Shown: positions 1 to 8,277 of the stretch, in pieces | Layout of the letters: each line of letters starts with the position of its first letter | Position numbering within the stretch: position 1 is the first letter of the stretch | Assembly (NCBI RefSeq): GCF_004521915.1 | Contig: NZ_SDKD01000008.1 | Location: 1 to 32,998 of the forward strand | Origin: Brevibacillus migulae | GTDB taxonomy: Bacteria > Bacillota > Bacilli > Brevibacillales > Brevibacillaceae | DNA: 32,998 nucleotides | Direction: 5' to 3' | The notes under the pieces: model-generated | Told to the model about the DNA's origin: nothing | The model's input: the letters and a program-made list of their open reading frames with translations, nothing else | Databases searched by the model: none | Position numbers and translations under genes: made by a program

Positions 1-9
1 TAGAGAAAT

Positions 10-61
10 AAAAAGGCTGTCGACTTTCTCGACAGCCTGACGGCAGAAATGCCGTTTTTTT
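10..61. terminator. Back-to-back intrinsic terminators
   Basis: Two hairpins sit side by side. The 9-bp stem 15-23/29-37 is followed on the minus strand by TTTTTATTT and would end transcripts of the LysR gene. The 6-bp stem 40-45/50-55 with a GAAA loop is followed on the plus strand by T7 and would end a gene that lies left of the window. I see no gene between here and the LysR stop. Confidence 0.8.
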
Positions 62-227
62 ATTCCCGCATATCCATAACATTTCGTCTACATTTACCGC
101 TTGTAGACTTCGTATAAAACCCAATCTGAAAAGAAAAATCTCCGAAACGAACCATTCATTCGGCTGTCCCAGAGACTTTGTCGTGCGCTATTCAAATAAT
201 ATTCGAGCAGTCAGACGATGGGAAACC

Positions 228-1133
228 CTAGCGGCCAGTAGCTGTAGTGACTGGATTCCCGGATAAAAATAAATCTTTCGCTGTTTGAATGAAAAGTTTC
301 ACCGCAATCGAAGCCTCTCGTAAAGAAGGGACCGCCAAGTGAATCTCTCTGTACGGCTGTGGATGAATTTCACGTATGAGGACATTGGGCGGCAATGCCG
401 ACAAAGATAACGATATTTTCGATACGATCGCCATACCGAGACCTTCTTGTACCATGCTTAACGCGGTGGTGATGTTATGAACATCAAATTTTGCGTGGAG
501 AGTGGCTCCGGCTTTGTGGAACAGCTCATAGATCGGCGTTTCAAATCCGCCTTTGCAAAGTACCATGGGCTCGTTACTCAAATCGGTTATGTGTATCTCA
601 GCAAGCTTCTGCAAAGGGTGATCATCGCGCAGGAGCAAACACATATGGTCTTTGAGAAATGGAATCAGCTCAAACTCGTCATCTGACGGAATAACCCAGC
701 CTACATCGATGATTCGGGAGGATAACCATTCCTTGATTTCATCGATGGTTCCTTCATACAGTTCAAATGTCAACCCCGGATACTTCTCTCCAAAAACCCG
801 CAGAATTTTCGGTAAGAAGTGAGCGGAAACAATCGGAAATGACCCGATGCGAATGGTCCCCACTTCAAAGCCCTTAGCAGCTGTCACTTCTTGCTCCACC
901 TTTTGAAAACCATGCAAAATTTCTCTGAATAGCACGAGCAAACGCTCACCCAGCTCCGTAAGCATGATTCCATTTTTTCGATCTCGAATCATGAGAGTCA
1001 CGCCTAATTCTGATTCGAGCGTCGAGATGGCGCGACTGACAGCAGGCTGTGTCATGTTCAATTCCTGACCGGCTTTTGTAAAGCTTCCCGTCTCTGCTAT
1101 TTTCACAAAGAGGCTCAGTTGTGATTGGGTCAT
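228..1133 (-). CDS. LysR-family transcriptional regulator
   Basis: About 301 residues, the usual LysR length. Residues 1-60 form the winged helix-turn-helix, with the typical pattern SLFVKIAETGSFTKAG then TQPAVSRAIS. The rest is a periplasmic-binding-like effector domain starting near GTIRIGSFPIVS. An upstream in-frame ATG at 1190 exists, but the family normally starts at MTQSQLSLF; AGGGAGG lies 14 nt before the ATG at 1133, which is rather far. The gene diverges from the DMT/PhzF/RidA/M29 operon with about 100 bp between starts, the standard arrangement for a LysR protein that controls its neighbour and itself. The effector cannot be read from the sequence. Transcription should end at the hairpin at 15-37. 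Confidence 0.9.
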   Translation of the reverse strand: MTQSQLSLFVKIAETGSFTKAGQELNMTQPAVSRAISTLESELGVTLMIRDRKNGIMLTELGERLLVLFREILHGFQKVEQEVTAAKGFEVGTIRIGSFPIVSAHFLPKILRVFGEKYPGLTFELYEGTIDEIKEWLSSRIIDVGWVIPSDDEFELIPFLKDHMCLLLRDDHPLQKLAEIHITDLSNEPMVLCKGGFETPIYELFHKAGATLHAKFDVHNITTALSMVQEGLGMAIVSKISLSLSALPPNVLIREIHPQPYREIHLAVPSLREASIAVKLFIQTAKDLFLSGNPVTTATGR

Positions 1134-1157
1134 AACGATTTTGTTATCCTCCCTATA

Positions 1158-1169
1158 ATGAACATTCAT
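1158..1169. promoter_or_regulatory. Possible LysR operator
   Basis: The dyad ATGAACATTCAT has 5-bp arms and includes a T-N11-A pattern (T1156, A1168), the core of LysR boxes. It lies between the divergent LysR and DMT genes, just upstream of the LysR ribosome binding site. The motif is short, so this is a positional inference. Confidence 0.3.
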
Positions 1170-1235
1170 TTTATTTATTTTAAGAGCCATTGTATCATCA
1201 AAAGGAAATAATCGACAACAGGAGTTGATGAAAAG

Positions 1236-2138
1236 ATGCTGCCACTTTCGCGTACGCGTACAGCAGTATATCTGGCGTTTCTTGTAATCATGTGGGGGGT
1301 GAACTGGCCGCTGTCCAAATATGCACTCGAGTTCTCCCCTCCCTTGCTCTTTGCCGGCTTGCGGATCTTTATCGGGGGACTTCTTTTAGTGCTCTTTGCG
1401 CTTCCTCACTACAAGAAGCTTGATTTGAAACGTACCTGGCATATCTATCTTATCTCCTCAGCGGTGAACATTTTTTTGTTTTACATCTTCCAAACCATAG
1501 GGTTGAAATATCTGCCTGCCGGTCTTTTTGCGACGATTGTGTTCTTTCAGCCAGTGCTGCTTGGCATCTGCTCTTGGCTGTGGCTGGGGGAAAAAATGTT
1601 CTTCGGGAAAATGGTTGGCTTGTTTCTTGGCTTCCTCGGGGTCGCTGCAATCAGCATAAACGGAGGTACTGAGGATCTCTCAACTGCCGGGATTTTGCTG
1701 GGATTAGCCAGTGCGGTCTGTTGGACGTTCGGTACGTTATATATGAAGAAAACGGCGGATCAGGTTGATGCTGTCTGGGTGGTTGCGCTTCAGATCCTGA
1801 TTGGCGGAGTCCTATTATTAGGTACAGGTTCAATCTTTGAAAGCTGGGATGATATCGTCTGGGCGCCCCCCTTTCTGTTGGATTTGCTGTTTATTTCGGT
1901 TTTCGTGACGGCCCTGGGGTGGCTGGCTTTCTTTCAACTCGTCAGCTCGGGCGAAGCGAGCAGAGTGGGCTCCTATACTTTTTTGATACCGCTAATCGCA
2001 CTCATCATCAGCGTCCTTTTTATGGGAGAGACGATAACCTTCAAGCTGGTGGCGGGTCTTGTCCTGATACTTACAAGCATCGTCCTGGTTAACGGTAAGC
2101 CGAAATCTCAAAGTGCGGAAGGGAGGGCAGTAGGATGA
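1236..2138 (+). CDS. EamA/DMT-superfamily transporter
   Basis: 300 residues with about ten hydrophobic segments arranged as two EamA-like halves of five helices each, as in RhaT/YdcZ-type drug/metabolite exporters. The first helix contains the typical FLVIMWGVNWPLSKYAL, and the second half opens with LGLASAVCWTFGTLYMKK. GGAG lies 11 nt before the ATG. The stop overlaps the next start by four bases (ATGA), so it is probably translationally coupled to the PhzF gene. It is an inner-membrane carrier, most likely an exporter of an amino-acid-like compound given the downstream aminopeptidase and imine deaminase; the substrate is a guess. Confidence 0.9.
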   Translation: MLPLSRTRTAVYLAFLVIMWGVNWPLSKYALEFSPPLLFAGLRIFIGGLLLVLFALPHYKKLDLKRTWHIYLISSAVNIFLFYIFQTIGLKYLPAGLFATIVFFQPVLLGICSWLWLGEKMFFGKMVGLFLGFLGVAAISINGGTEDLSTAGILLGLASAVCWTFGTLYMKKTADQVDAVWVVALQILIGGVLLLGTGSIFESWDDIVWAPPFLLDLLFISVFVTALGWLAFFQLVSSGEASRVGSYTFLIPLIALIISVLFMGETITFKLVAGLVLILTSIVLVNGKPKSQSAEGRAVG

Positions 2139-3040
2139 CCAGAAAATACCGATTATATCAGATAGATTCGTTTACCAAAGAGAAGTTCACGGGGAATCCT
2201 GCCGGAGTGATCACAAATGCGGATGGATTGACGGAAAACGAAATGATGAAGATCGCTCGTGAGCTAAACAATTCGGAAACGGCTTTCATCTTTTCCTCAA
2301 GTGACCCTGCCTATGATGTCCATGTTCGCTTCTTTACACCCACCATGGAGGTGCCCATTTGCGGACATGCTACCATCGCAGCACACTATGCACGGGCTGT
2401 CGAACAACAGCTGGATACCACACGAGTCATTCATAAAACAGGGGCAGGCATTTTGCCAGTGCAGATCATCAGGGAAGCGGACGATTATCGAATCATCATG
2501 ACGCAAGGGAAGATTGAGTTTGGCGCGGTCTTAGAAGGGGAGAACAGGGAGATTCTCTTGGATGCATTACACATTACAGAAGGCGATATCATGGCAGATT
2601 GCCCGATTCAAGTCGTATCGACGGGTCACTCCAAAGTGATGATTGGGCTGAAAAGCAGTTCCGTATTGCATCAGCTCAAGCCGAATTATCAAGCGCTTGC
2701 GCAATTAAGCCAACGCATCATGTGCAACGGCTACTATACCTTTACGCTGGATTCTGCGGAGGATGACATCCTGGCAAATGGAAGGATGTTTGCCCCGGCA
2801 ATCGGGATAAACGAGGATCCCGTAACCGGCAATGCAAATGGCCCCCTTGGCGCATATCTGGTCCATCATAAACTCGCCCGGCATCATGGTTCTTTTTTCC
2901 GATTCAAAGCGAAGCAAGGGGAAGCAATCGAACGCTCCGGAACGATAGAGGTTGACGTACAAATAAAAAATGGAAAACCAGTTGAGGTCAGTGTTTCAGG
3001 CAACGCGGTGATTGTATTTCAATCTGAACTGATTTTATAA
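2135..3040 (+). CDS. PhzF-family isomerase/epimerase-like protein
   Basis: 301 residues, matching the PhzF family (diaminopimelate-epimerase-like fold, two similar halves). Seen motifs: FTGNPAGV near residue 18, the SET motif holding the family's catalytic glutamate (E48), PICGHATIAAHY, and EDPVTGNANGPLGAYL in the second half. PhzF itself isomerises a phenazine precursor, but most family members act on unknown metabolites and no other phenazine gene is present, so phenazine synthesis should not be assumed. It overlaps the transporter by 4 bp and is followed by the RidA gene 25 bp later, which suggests a shared transcript. Confidence 0.85.
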   Translation: MTRKYRLYQIDSFTKEKFTGNPAGVITNADGLTENEMMKIARELNNSETAFIFSSSDPAYDVHVRFFTPTMEVPICGHATIAAHYARAVEQQLDTTRVIHKTGAGILPVQIIREADDYRIIMTQGKIEFGAVLEGENREILLDALHITEGDIMADCPIQVVSTGHSKVMIGLKSSSVLHQLKPNYQALAQLSQRIMCNGYYTFTLDSAEDDILANGRMFAPAIGINEDPVTGNANGPLGAYLVHHKLARHHGSFFRFKAKQGEAIERSGTIEVDVQIKNGKPVEVSVSGNAVIVFQSELIL

Positions 3041-3065
3041 GAGAAGAATAGGAGAAGTGGAAAAA

Positions 3066-3452
3066 ATGATGTATGTATCTACTGATAATGCGTTAAAACC
3101 CTCCGGTCATTACTCTCAAGCAGTTATTCATAATGGACTGATCTATATCTCCAATCAATTGCCGATCGACCCGGATACTGGCGAAAAGAAGAAGGGAACG
3201 GTCGAAGAGGAAACAGAACGAATATTGACAAACATCGAAATGATTCTTCAAGAAGCGGGCAGCAATAGAGACGACGTGATCAGAACGACGGTGTACATTA
3301 CAGATATCGCCGATTGGGACAAAGTGAATATGGTGTATAGCCGGTTTTTCGGGACTCATAAACCTGCGAGATCAGTGGTTGTCGTGAAGGAGCTACATTT
3401 TGGATGCAAAGTGGGAATTGAGGCTGTTGCCGGAAGCAGGAGGGGACAGTAA
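3066..3452 (+). CDS. RidA/YjgF-family imine deaminase
   Basis: 128 residues, typical for the small trimeric RidA family that hydrolyses reactive enamine/imine intermediates produced by PLP enzymes. Seen: the N-terminal APSGHYSQAV-like segment (here KPSGHYSQAV), the central GLIYISNQLPIDPDTGE, and KPARSVV carrying the conserved arginine that binds the substrate carboxylate. A GTG at 3057 is in frame but sits only 2 nt after AGGAG; the ATG at 3066 has proper spacing (11 nt) and was chosen. The gap to the aminopeptidase gene is 2 bp, so the two are surely co-transcribed. Its likely job is to clear imines made in the same pathway. Confidence 0.88.
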   Translation: MMYVSTDNALKPSGHYSQAVIHNGLIYISNQLPIDPDTGEKKKGTVEEETERILTNIEMILQEAGSNRDDVIRTTVYITDIADWDKVNMVYSRFFGTHKPARSVVVVKELHFGCKVGIEAVAGSRRGQ

Positions 3453-3454
3453 CG

Positions 3455-4570
3455 ATGTTCGATTCCCGAGTAGAAAAAGTAGCAGATGTGCTGGTCCATT
3501 ATTCAACCAGGGTTAAACCAGGAGAGCATGTTTTAATCGAAGCCTTTCATATTGATAACGCCTTGGTGAAGGCCGTAGTAAAAAAAGTTCATGAAACGGG
3601 GGCGCATCCATATGTAAACCTGCGCGATTATCAAGTGACTAGAGAGCTGCTGATGCACGCAACCGAACAGCAAATGCAAATGTGGACGGACTTTGATGCT
3701 CATCAAATGGCGAAGATGGATGCCTATATAGGCATTCGCGGCGGTCATAACATCTATGAATTATCGGACATACCAGATGATAAAATGAGACTTTACAACA
3801 TGCTATATAATCGGAAGGTTCATCTCTCCCTCCGTGTAAAAAATACAAAGTGGGTGATCCTGCGCTACCCGCATCCCTCCATGGCACAGTTGGCAGAGAT
3901 GAGTACTGGTGCATTCGAGACCCTTTACTTCGATGTTTGCACCATGGATTATGCAAAGATGAGCAAAGCCATGGATGCGCTTGTAGAGGTAATGAATAAG
4001 ACGGATAAAGTTCGTGTGGTAGCGGCTGGAACGGAACTGACTTTTTCGATCAAGGATATTCCGGCGGTGAAATCATCAGGTTTACGCAATATCCCGGATG
4101 GAGAGGTGTTCACAGCGCCAGTTAAAAATAGCGTGAACGGTACCATCACGATCAACACGCCAAGTCCATACAATGGGTTTGTATTTGAAAAGGTCAAGCT
4201 GCGCTTTGAAAACGGAAAAATAGTAGAGGCGACCGCCAATGATACGGCTAGAATCAATGCTATTTTTGATACAGACGAAGGAGCAAGATATTTAGGGGAA
4301 TTCGCGATCGGAGTAAATCCCTACATCCTGCATCCCATGAAAGATATTTTGTTTGACGAAAAAATAGCGGGCAGCGTTCATTTGGCGCTAGGTCAATGCT
4401 ATGATGCGGCTTACAACGGTAACTCCTCAAGCATCCATTGGGATCTTGTGCAGATTCAAAGACCCGAATATGGCGGGGGAGAAATATACTTTGACGACAT
4501 GCTAATCCGAAAAGATGGCCTGTTTGTCATTGATGAGTTGAAGGGGTTAAACCCGGATCAGTTGAAATAG
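3455..4570 (+). CDS. M29-family metallo-aminopeptidase
   Basis: 371 residues, the size of AmpS/AmpT-type aminopeptidases of family M29. The dinuclear metal ligands expected for the family are visible: E217 (PDGEVFTAPV), E282 (GEFAIGVNP), H309 (HLALGQCY), and H328/D330 (SIHWDLV). There is no signal peptide, so it is cytoplasmic. The ATG follows the RidA stop by 2 bp and has GAGGGG about 10 nt upstream. It is the last gene of the operon. It would release an N-terminal amino acid from a peptide or hydrolyse an amino-acid conjugate; with PhzF and RidA beside it the natural substrate may be a modified amino acid. That link is inferred. Confidence 0.88.
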   Translation: MFDSRVEKVADVLVHYSTRVKPGEHVLIEAFHIDNALVKAVVKKVHETGAHPYVNLRDYQVTRELLMHATEQQMQMWTDFDAHQMAKMDAYIGIRGGHNIYELSDIPDDKMRLYNMLYNRKVHLSLRVKNTKWVILRYPHPSMAQLAEMSTGAFETLYFDVCTMDYAKMSKAMDALVEVMNKTDKVRVVAAGTELTFSIKDIPAVKSSGLRNIPDGEVFTAPVKNSVNGTITINTPSPYNGFVFEKVKLRFENGKIVEATANDTARINAIFDTDEGARYLGEFAIGVNPYILHPMKDILFDEKIAGSVHLALGQCYDAAYNGNSSSIHWDLVQIQRPEYGGGEIYFDDMLIRKDGLFVIDELKGLNPDQLK

Positions 4571-4596
4571 TGGGACTGTGAAACAAGCCTTTGCAA

Positions 4597-4659
4597 GAGT
4601 GCGTGCGATATGCGGGCCATGTGGAGGTCAAAGGCTCGATCCCGCCATGCTCCACCTCA
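4597..4659 (+). pseudogene. Degenerate tRNA-Ala 3' half
   Basis: From 4622 to 4656 the sequence matches the 3' end of bacterial tRNA-Ala (UGC), by recall of the B. subtilis sequence, at 29 of 35 positions: GGAGGTCA, a TCGATCCCGC T-arm block and GCTCCACC at the acceptor end. The T-loop has C in place of the first T, the T-stem no longer pairs fully, CCA is CCT, and the anticodon and D arms upstream are not recognisable. It is therefore a remnant, not a working tRNA. Such 3' ends are typical scars of integration at a tRNA gene. Confidence 0.5.
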
Positions 4660-4662
4660 TGT

Positions 4663-4697
4663 AAAAAACGCAACCAACAAAGGCTGCGTTTTTTAGT
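4663..4697. terminator. Bidirectional intrinsic terminator
   Basis: AAAAAACGCA (4663-4672) pairs with TGCGTTTTTT (4685-4694), with extra inner pairs around one mismatch. It can end both the M29 operon from the left and the Sel1/WG gene from the right. Confidence 0.8.
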
Positions 4698-4763
4698 ATG
4701 TTACTCCACCTTCATCCGTGAAGAAAGGAAAGAAAAGTTCCACTCTGTATATGTATCTTTTCT

Positions 4764-5678
4764 TTAAGATAAAAGTTCTTGAGGGATTTCAAGGCCAGCC
4801 TTTTCCGCCTCCGAGATGTGATGTTTCGCCAAGGATTCATCTGCAAAATCTTCCTCGCTAACGTATATCCGTGCTAGTTCGAGATGGGCATGTGGATATG
4901 CTCTTTCCAAAGCGGCATGAAAGTAGGTGATGGCCGAGGAAAGATCTTTGCTTACGCCTATGCCCTGGCTGTAACAGATCCCCAAATTATAGGCCCCTAC
5001 ATCGCTGCCATTTTCATAATCCAGTTGATAATAATGGACTGCCATTTCATGATTCCCTTTCAAATCGTGCAAGTAGCCTAGCCAGGAATGGTCGGGCTCG
5101 CCCAGTATTTCCCCCTGCTGGTAATGCCAGAGCGCCTTGTCGATGTCTTGCGGTACCAGTTGTCCCTCATAATAGATGGCGCCAAGATTTTTATGGGCCA
5201 ATGCAAGACCGTAGTCTGCAGCTTTGCCTAACCAATGCAATGCCTTTTCTGCATGGGGCATCGTTCCAATACCATATTTGTAGCAAGCGCCCAAACCGTT
5301 CATGGCATAGGAGTCACCTGCTGCAGCGCCCTTTTCATACCAGTAAAAAGCCAAATCTTCATCGATATGGCCTTCTACACTGTAATAGATGTGGGCAAGG
5401 TTGTTCATGGAGGGGGCGTAGCCCTTTTTAGCCGCTATGGTATCGTAGTAGATAGATTTTTCGTAATCGCCTGAGTCGTAGGCTGCCATGCTCAGGTTAT
5501 ACAAAGTATGCACCGCTGTGTATTCATCAACACTAGCGTTATCGGTGGAAGCCGCTAACGCATAGTCCAGCAAGCGCTTTCGCACATTAGCGTCAAAATC
5601 ATAGTGAGTATATTCATCTTCGACATCTTCCAGTACCAGGTTTTTATCGGCTCTCGACACCCCGAATGCATCCAACAC
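4764..5678 (-). CDS. Sel1-repeat protein (3' part of a frameshifted gene)
   Basis: 304 residues from a GTG. It consists of about six Sel1-like alpha-alpha repeats of 34-38 residues, with the pattern A-x2-G-x-A-x3-L-G-x2-Y-x2-G (for example AMNGLGACYKYGIG, AYNLGICYSQGIGV). Sel1 repeats are protein-binding solenoids. The frame continues upstream of the GTG in register with the end of the WG-repeat gene: adding one A at 5693-5695 would fuse the two into one protein of about 840 residues, reading ...YAFKG-IRVYVLDAFG... The GTG has only a weak, distant AAGGG. It is thus most likely the C-terminal half of a single WG-Sel1 protein broken by a one-base deletion (or a sequencing error). Confidence 0.8.
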   Translation of the reverse strand: MLDAFGVSRADKNLVLEDVEDEYTHYDFDANVRKRLLDYALAASTDNASVDEYTAVHTLYNLSMAAYDSGDYEKSIYYDTIAAKKGYAPSMNNLAHIYYSVEGHIDEDLAFYWYEKGAAAGDSYAMNGLGACYKYGIGTMPHAEKALHWLGKAADYGLALAHKNLGAIYYEGQLVPQDIDKALWHYQQGEILGEPDHSWLGYLHDLKGNHEMAVHYYQLDYENGSDVGAYNLGICYSQGIGVSKDLSSAITYFHAALERAYPHAHLELARIYVSEEDFADESLAKHHISEAEKAGLEIPQELLS

Positions 5679-7285
5679 ATAGACGCGGATCCCTTAAAAG
5701 CATAGGCGAAACCGTTAACAGGCGTTTTCCGTACGACAAGATCAAATTCGAAATCGCTCAGCCAGTTTTCAGACGAGCTGGCAATCCCCCATAATCCATT
5801 TCGCTGCAGGGCAAACGTATTTTCGTAGACCCAATGGATATCTTGGTAATCATCCAAAGGAAATAACCACGAGGGATGAATGGGATCCCCATCAAATATG
5901 CCTTTTTTCCCGTCCTTTTGCGCCAGCACCAGATTGCTCGGCCGTGAGTCGATATAGGCATGGAGTTCAATCAGCGCCTCGAATTCATAGGGGAGTAGAA
6001 GGCTTTCCTGCTGTATGCCCAAAGCGCCATACTTTTTCCCCTTGCGCAGGATCAGCAAATTGGGGAAGTGGGATTGCCTGTTTAATTTATCGAAGCCGGA
6101 CGTGCATACGGTTCCGTCTTTTTTGTATAGGGTGCTGTGGTTGGCATTCTTGTGCAGTTTTACGAGAATAATCCCCTCCGCAATGTGGTCTACTGCGGAT
6201 AATGGAAATTCACCGAGGTATACAAAATACTCGTTAAATATGTGCTTGTTCTTTTTCCCTTTCACTGCGGTATGGTAAAAATGCTCACCATACTCGAAAG
6301 CTTCGTCATATTCAAAAGGGATGGCAACGCCTCCTTTGCCGTCCAATACTCCCCATTTCCCATCTTTCTTTGCCGTAAAATATCCGCTGTAGTCGAGTGC
6401 TTCTAGTTCTTCATAATTTGTAGGGACGACCGTATTTCCGTGGATGTCGATGAGACCTAATGTATCGTTTTGTTTGACAATGGCCAACGAGGAACCATAT
6501 TCAAAATCGTAGGCATCATCCCATACCAACGGGATTGCGATATTGCCTGATTTGTTTACATAGCCATATTTGCCTGCCTTGACAACCACAGCAAGATCCT
6601 CGGGACCAAATTCGTAAAACTCATCAAATTGTGAATCCAGTAATACTTTCCCATCCTTGTCTTTTAGCCCCCACAGACCATTCTCTTCATAAATTTCTAC
6701 AGCTGATTCTTCTTCGTAGGGTTGCCAGATGTGCCCCCAGCCATATTGGTATGCTTCATAATTGAGGAGCTCGGCAAACGAGTGAAATCCGGGATTGACG
6801 TCCAACAAATCGGAGTAGCGCAATAACGAGATGTCGTCGTTTTCCATTGCTTTATGGATGACCGTGTTGTTATGGGCAATATTGGCTAGCCAGCTTTGTG
6901 CCTGTTCAGCATGGGGGATGTCGTCCATATTGAATACGTCCCATGCATCCAGGTGGAAATAAGGGTGCTCCAATTTGTCGAGGTAGTTGAAAAGCTTGTT
7001 TTTGGCTTTAGCAAAGGCTTCTTTGTTTGCGATCAGATTGTCCTGTTTCTCCAGAAAATGATAAAAGCGTTTCAGGTTTTCGATACCCGCCTGGGCAGGG
7101 TAAAATAGTCCGGCATTATCGGGCTCTGTGTGGTTGTTGTAATTGTTGCCACCGATAAATCCTCCGTCAAACAAGAGAGGCTGTAATAAAAGAGGCATTT
7201 CATAGCCCCATTCCATCATCATCTTATCGGTATCTTGTGCTTCGGAAGGCGTGCTGATGTTGTATAAATATACTCTGTGTGACAA
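5555..7285 (-). CDS. WG-repeat protein, frameshifted near its 3' end
   Basis: 576 residues as read; the last ~45 residues are out of frame relative to the Sel1 part and look non-natural (Met/Cys/Trp-rich). The start is TTG, with AAAGGGG 8 nt upstream. After a ~180-residue N-terminal region without a recognised domain come several WG (KWG) repeats, for example GLWGLKDKDGKV, GKYGYVNKSGNI, DTLGLIDIHGNT, GKWGVLDGKGGV, KYGALGIQQES, KKGIFDGDP and GLWGIASSSEN, forming a beta-rich repeat fold. No signal peptide or membrane segment is seen. Role unknown; WG and Sel1 repeats both suggest binding to other proteins. Codon usage resembles the neighbours. Confidence 0.85.
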   Translation of the reverse strand: MSHRVYLYNISTPSEAQDTDKMMMEWGYEMPLLLQPLLFDGGFIGGNNYNNHTEPDNAGLFYPAQAGIENLKRFYHFLEKQDNLIANKEAFAKAKNKLFNYLDKLEHPYFHLDAWDVFNMDDIPHAEQAQSWLANIAHNNTVIHKAMENDDISLLRYSDLLDVNPGFHSFAELLNYEAYQYGWGHIWQPYEEESAVEIYEENGLWGLKDKDGKVLLDSQFDEFYEFGPEDLAVVVKAGKYGYVNKSGNIAIPLVWDDAYDFEYGSSLAIVKQNDTLGLIDIHGNTVVPTNYEELEALDYSGYFTAKKDGKWGVLDGKGGVAIPFEYDEAFEYGEHFYHTAVKGKKNKHIFNEYFVYLGEFPLSAVDHIAEGIILVKLHKNANHSTLYKKDGTVCTSGFDKLNRQSHFPNLLILRKGKKYGALGIQQESLLLPYEFEALIELHAYIDSRPSNLVLAQKDGKKGIFDGDPIHPSWLFPLDDYQDIHWVYENTFALQRNGLWGIASSSENWLSDFEFDLVVRKTPVNGFAYAFKGSASMCWMHSGCREPIKTWYWKMSKMNILTMILTLMCESACWTMR

Positions 7286-7486
7286 GGTTGATTTCCCCTT
7301 TATCTAACAATTTCAACCAGTAAAAACATTATGTGAGAAATTCCCATTATTATAGCATGGATATTTTTGGACCGGAATTTCAAAAGAAAATGACCGCGAG
7401 CAGAAATACACGGTAACCTAATGAATTATTCGACAATCCGGCATACATTGAATGGTAAATATAGTTAATTGCAAGGAGGGGACGTT

Positions 7487-7861
7487 GTGGCAATTGGACA
7501 GATTCCTACGCAGGTCACCTTGCCATTCCCATCAAGGTGGGAACTAAACACAAGTGTTGGAGGAAGACCGCAAAGCACTGGAATACTCGTCATCAACTCT
7601 GTCATGAACAACAGGGTAAGCGGTACAGTCAATTTTCGTGGTAGGGCACTCCGGATTCAGGGGACATGGAATGAAAGCACGAGACAAATCTCATTTGATA
7701 CACCCTATGCCACATATGTTGGGTTTTTAACATTTTTTGACGAGCCACCGATCAATATGAGGCATTATGTTTTAAGGGGAACGTTAAGAATGAAGCCACC
7801 CTCGACGTGGGCGGGATCGCCTGGAACGTGGGTAGCGACAACGAGTTTTCGCTTAAGATAG
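7487..7861 (+). CDS. Small beta-rich protein of unknown function
   Basis: 124 residues from a GTG; AAGGAGGGG lies 7 nt upstream, while the earlier in-frame TTG at 7469 precedes that site and is not used. No signal peptide. Alternating hydrophobic/polar pattern with several Gly-Thr-Trp turns (GTVNFRGRALRIQGTWNES, YVLRGTLRM, GTWVATTSFR) suggests a small beta barrel or sandwich. I do not recognise the family. The gene stands alone, followed by a terminator. TTCGACAA at 7429-7436 is the reverse of a Spo0A-box-like octamer, which could by itself be chance. Confidence 0.75.
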   Translation: MAIGQIPTQVTLPFPSRWELNTSVGGRPQSTGILVINSVMNNRVSGTVNFRGRALRIQGTWNESTRQISFDTPYATYVGFLTFFDEPPINMRHYVLRGTLRMKPPSTWAGSPGTWVATTSFRLR

Positions 7862-7885
7862 CGAATCACATGTACATTTCGCTGG

Positions 7886-7916
7886 GAGTTCCTTTCAGAA
7901 TAAGGGACTCTTTTTT
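7886..7916 (+). terminator. Intrinsic terminator
   Basis: GAGTTCC (7886-7892) pairs with GGGACTC (7904-7910), followed by T6. It ends the 7487-7861 gene. Confidence 0.8.
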
Positions 7917-7940
7917 CATACACGGTTATTTGGAATGTGT

Positions 7941-7970
7941 TTGAGATTTATACCGCTCGAATGATACTAT
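7941..7970 (+). promoter_or_regulatory. Candidate sigma-A promoter
   Basis: TTGAGA (7941-7946), an 18-bp spacer and TACTAT (7965-7970), placed 37 bp upstream of the small gene at 8008. Confidence 0.45.
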
Positions 7971-8007
7971 TTAAAAGGATTCATTTGACTACTGGAGGAA
8001 GAACGGA

Positions 8008-8196
8008 ATGAAGAAAAAAATCGTACTAGTGTTGGATGTTGAGATGACAAGCAATGTAGAAATGCAAGAATTAACCGATAAAATGTCTCAAGCCATTCAA
8101 ACGGTGGATGGCATCAAGGTGAATAATTTGGTGATGTTCGATAACGATGAAAATAGCTCCGATCGATTGATTGCCAACATCAAAAAGGAATTGTAA
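8008..8196 (+). CDS. Small cytoplasmic protein of unknown function
   Basis: 62 residues. The ribosome binding site TGGAGGAAG lies 8-9 nt before the ATG. The chain starts with a hydrophobic strand (KKKIVLVLDVEM) followed by an amphipathic helix and a second strand (VNNLVMFDND), so a small alpha/beta fold is likely. No signal peptide or known motif. It has its own promoter candidate and a strong terminator, which supports a real single-gene transcript. I do not recognise it. Confidence 0.7.
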   Translation: MKKKIVLVLDVEMTSNVEMQELTDKMSQAIQTVDGIKVNNLVMFDNDENSSDRLIANIKKEL

Positions 8197-8235
8197 GAAA
8201 AGTATCGTTCGCAATGGTCTTACATTGACAAAAAG

Positions 8236-8261
8236 AACGCAGCCAAGCTGGCTGCGTTTTT
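8236..8261. terminator. Bidirectional intrinsic terminator
   Basis: AACGCAGCC (8236-8244) pairs with GGCTGCGTT (8250-8258), with a T run to the right and an A run to the left. It separates the 8008 gene from the convergent 8278 gene. Confidence 0.85.
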
Positions 8262-8277
8262 GCTCTTTACAATCCCC

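Noticed and set aside
2135..3040. Phenazine biosynthesis.
   Set aside because: Only a PhzF-family protein is present; no phzA-E or phzG genes lie nearby.
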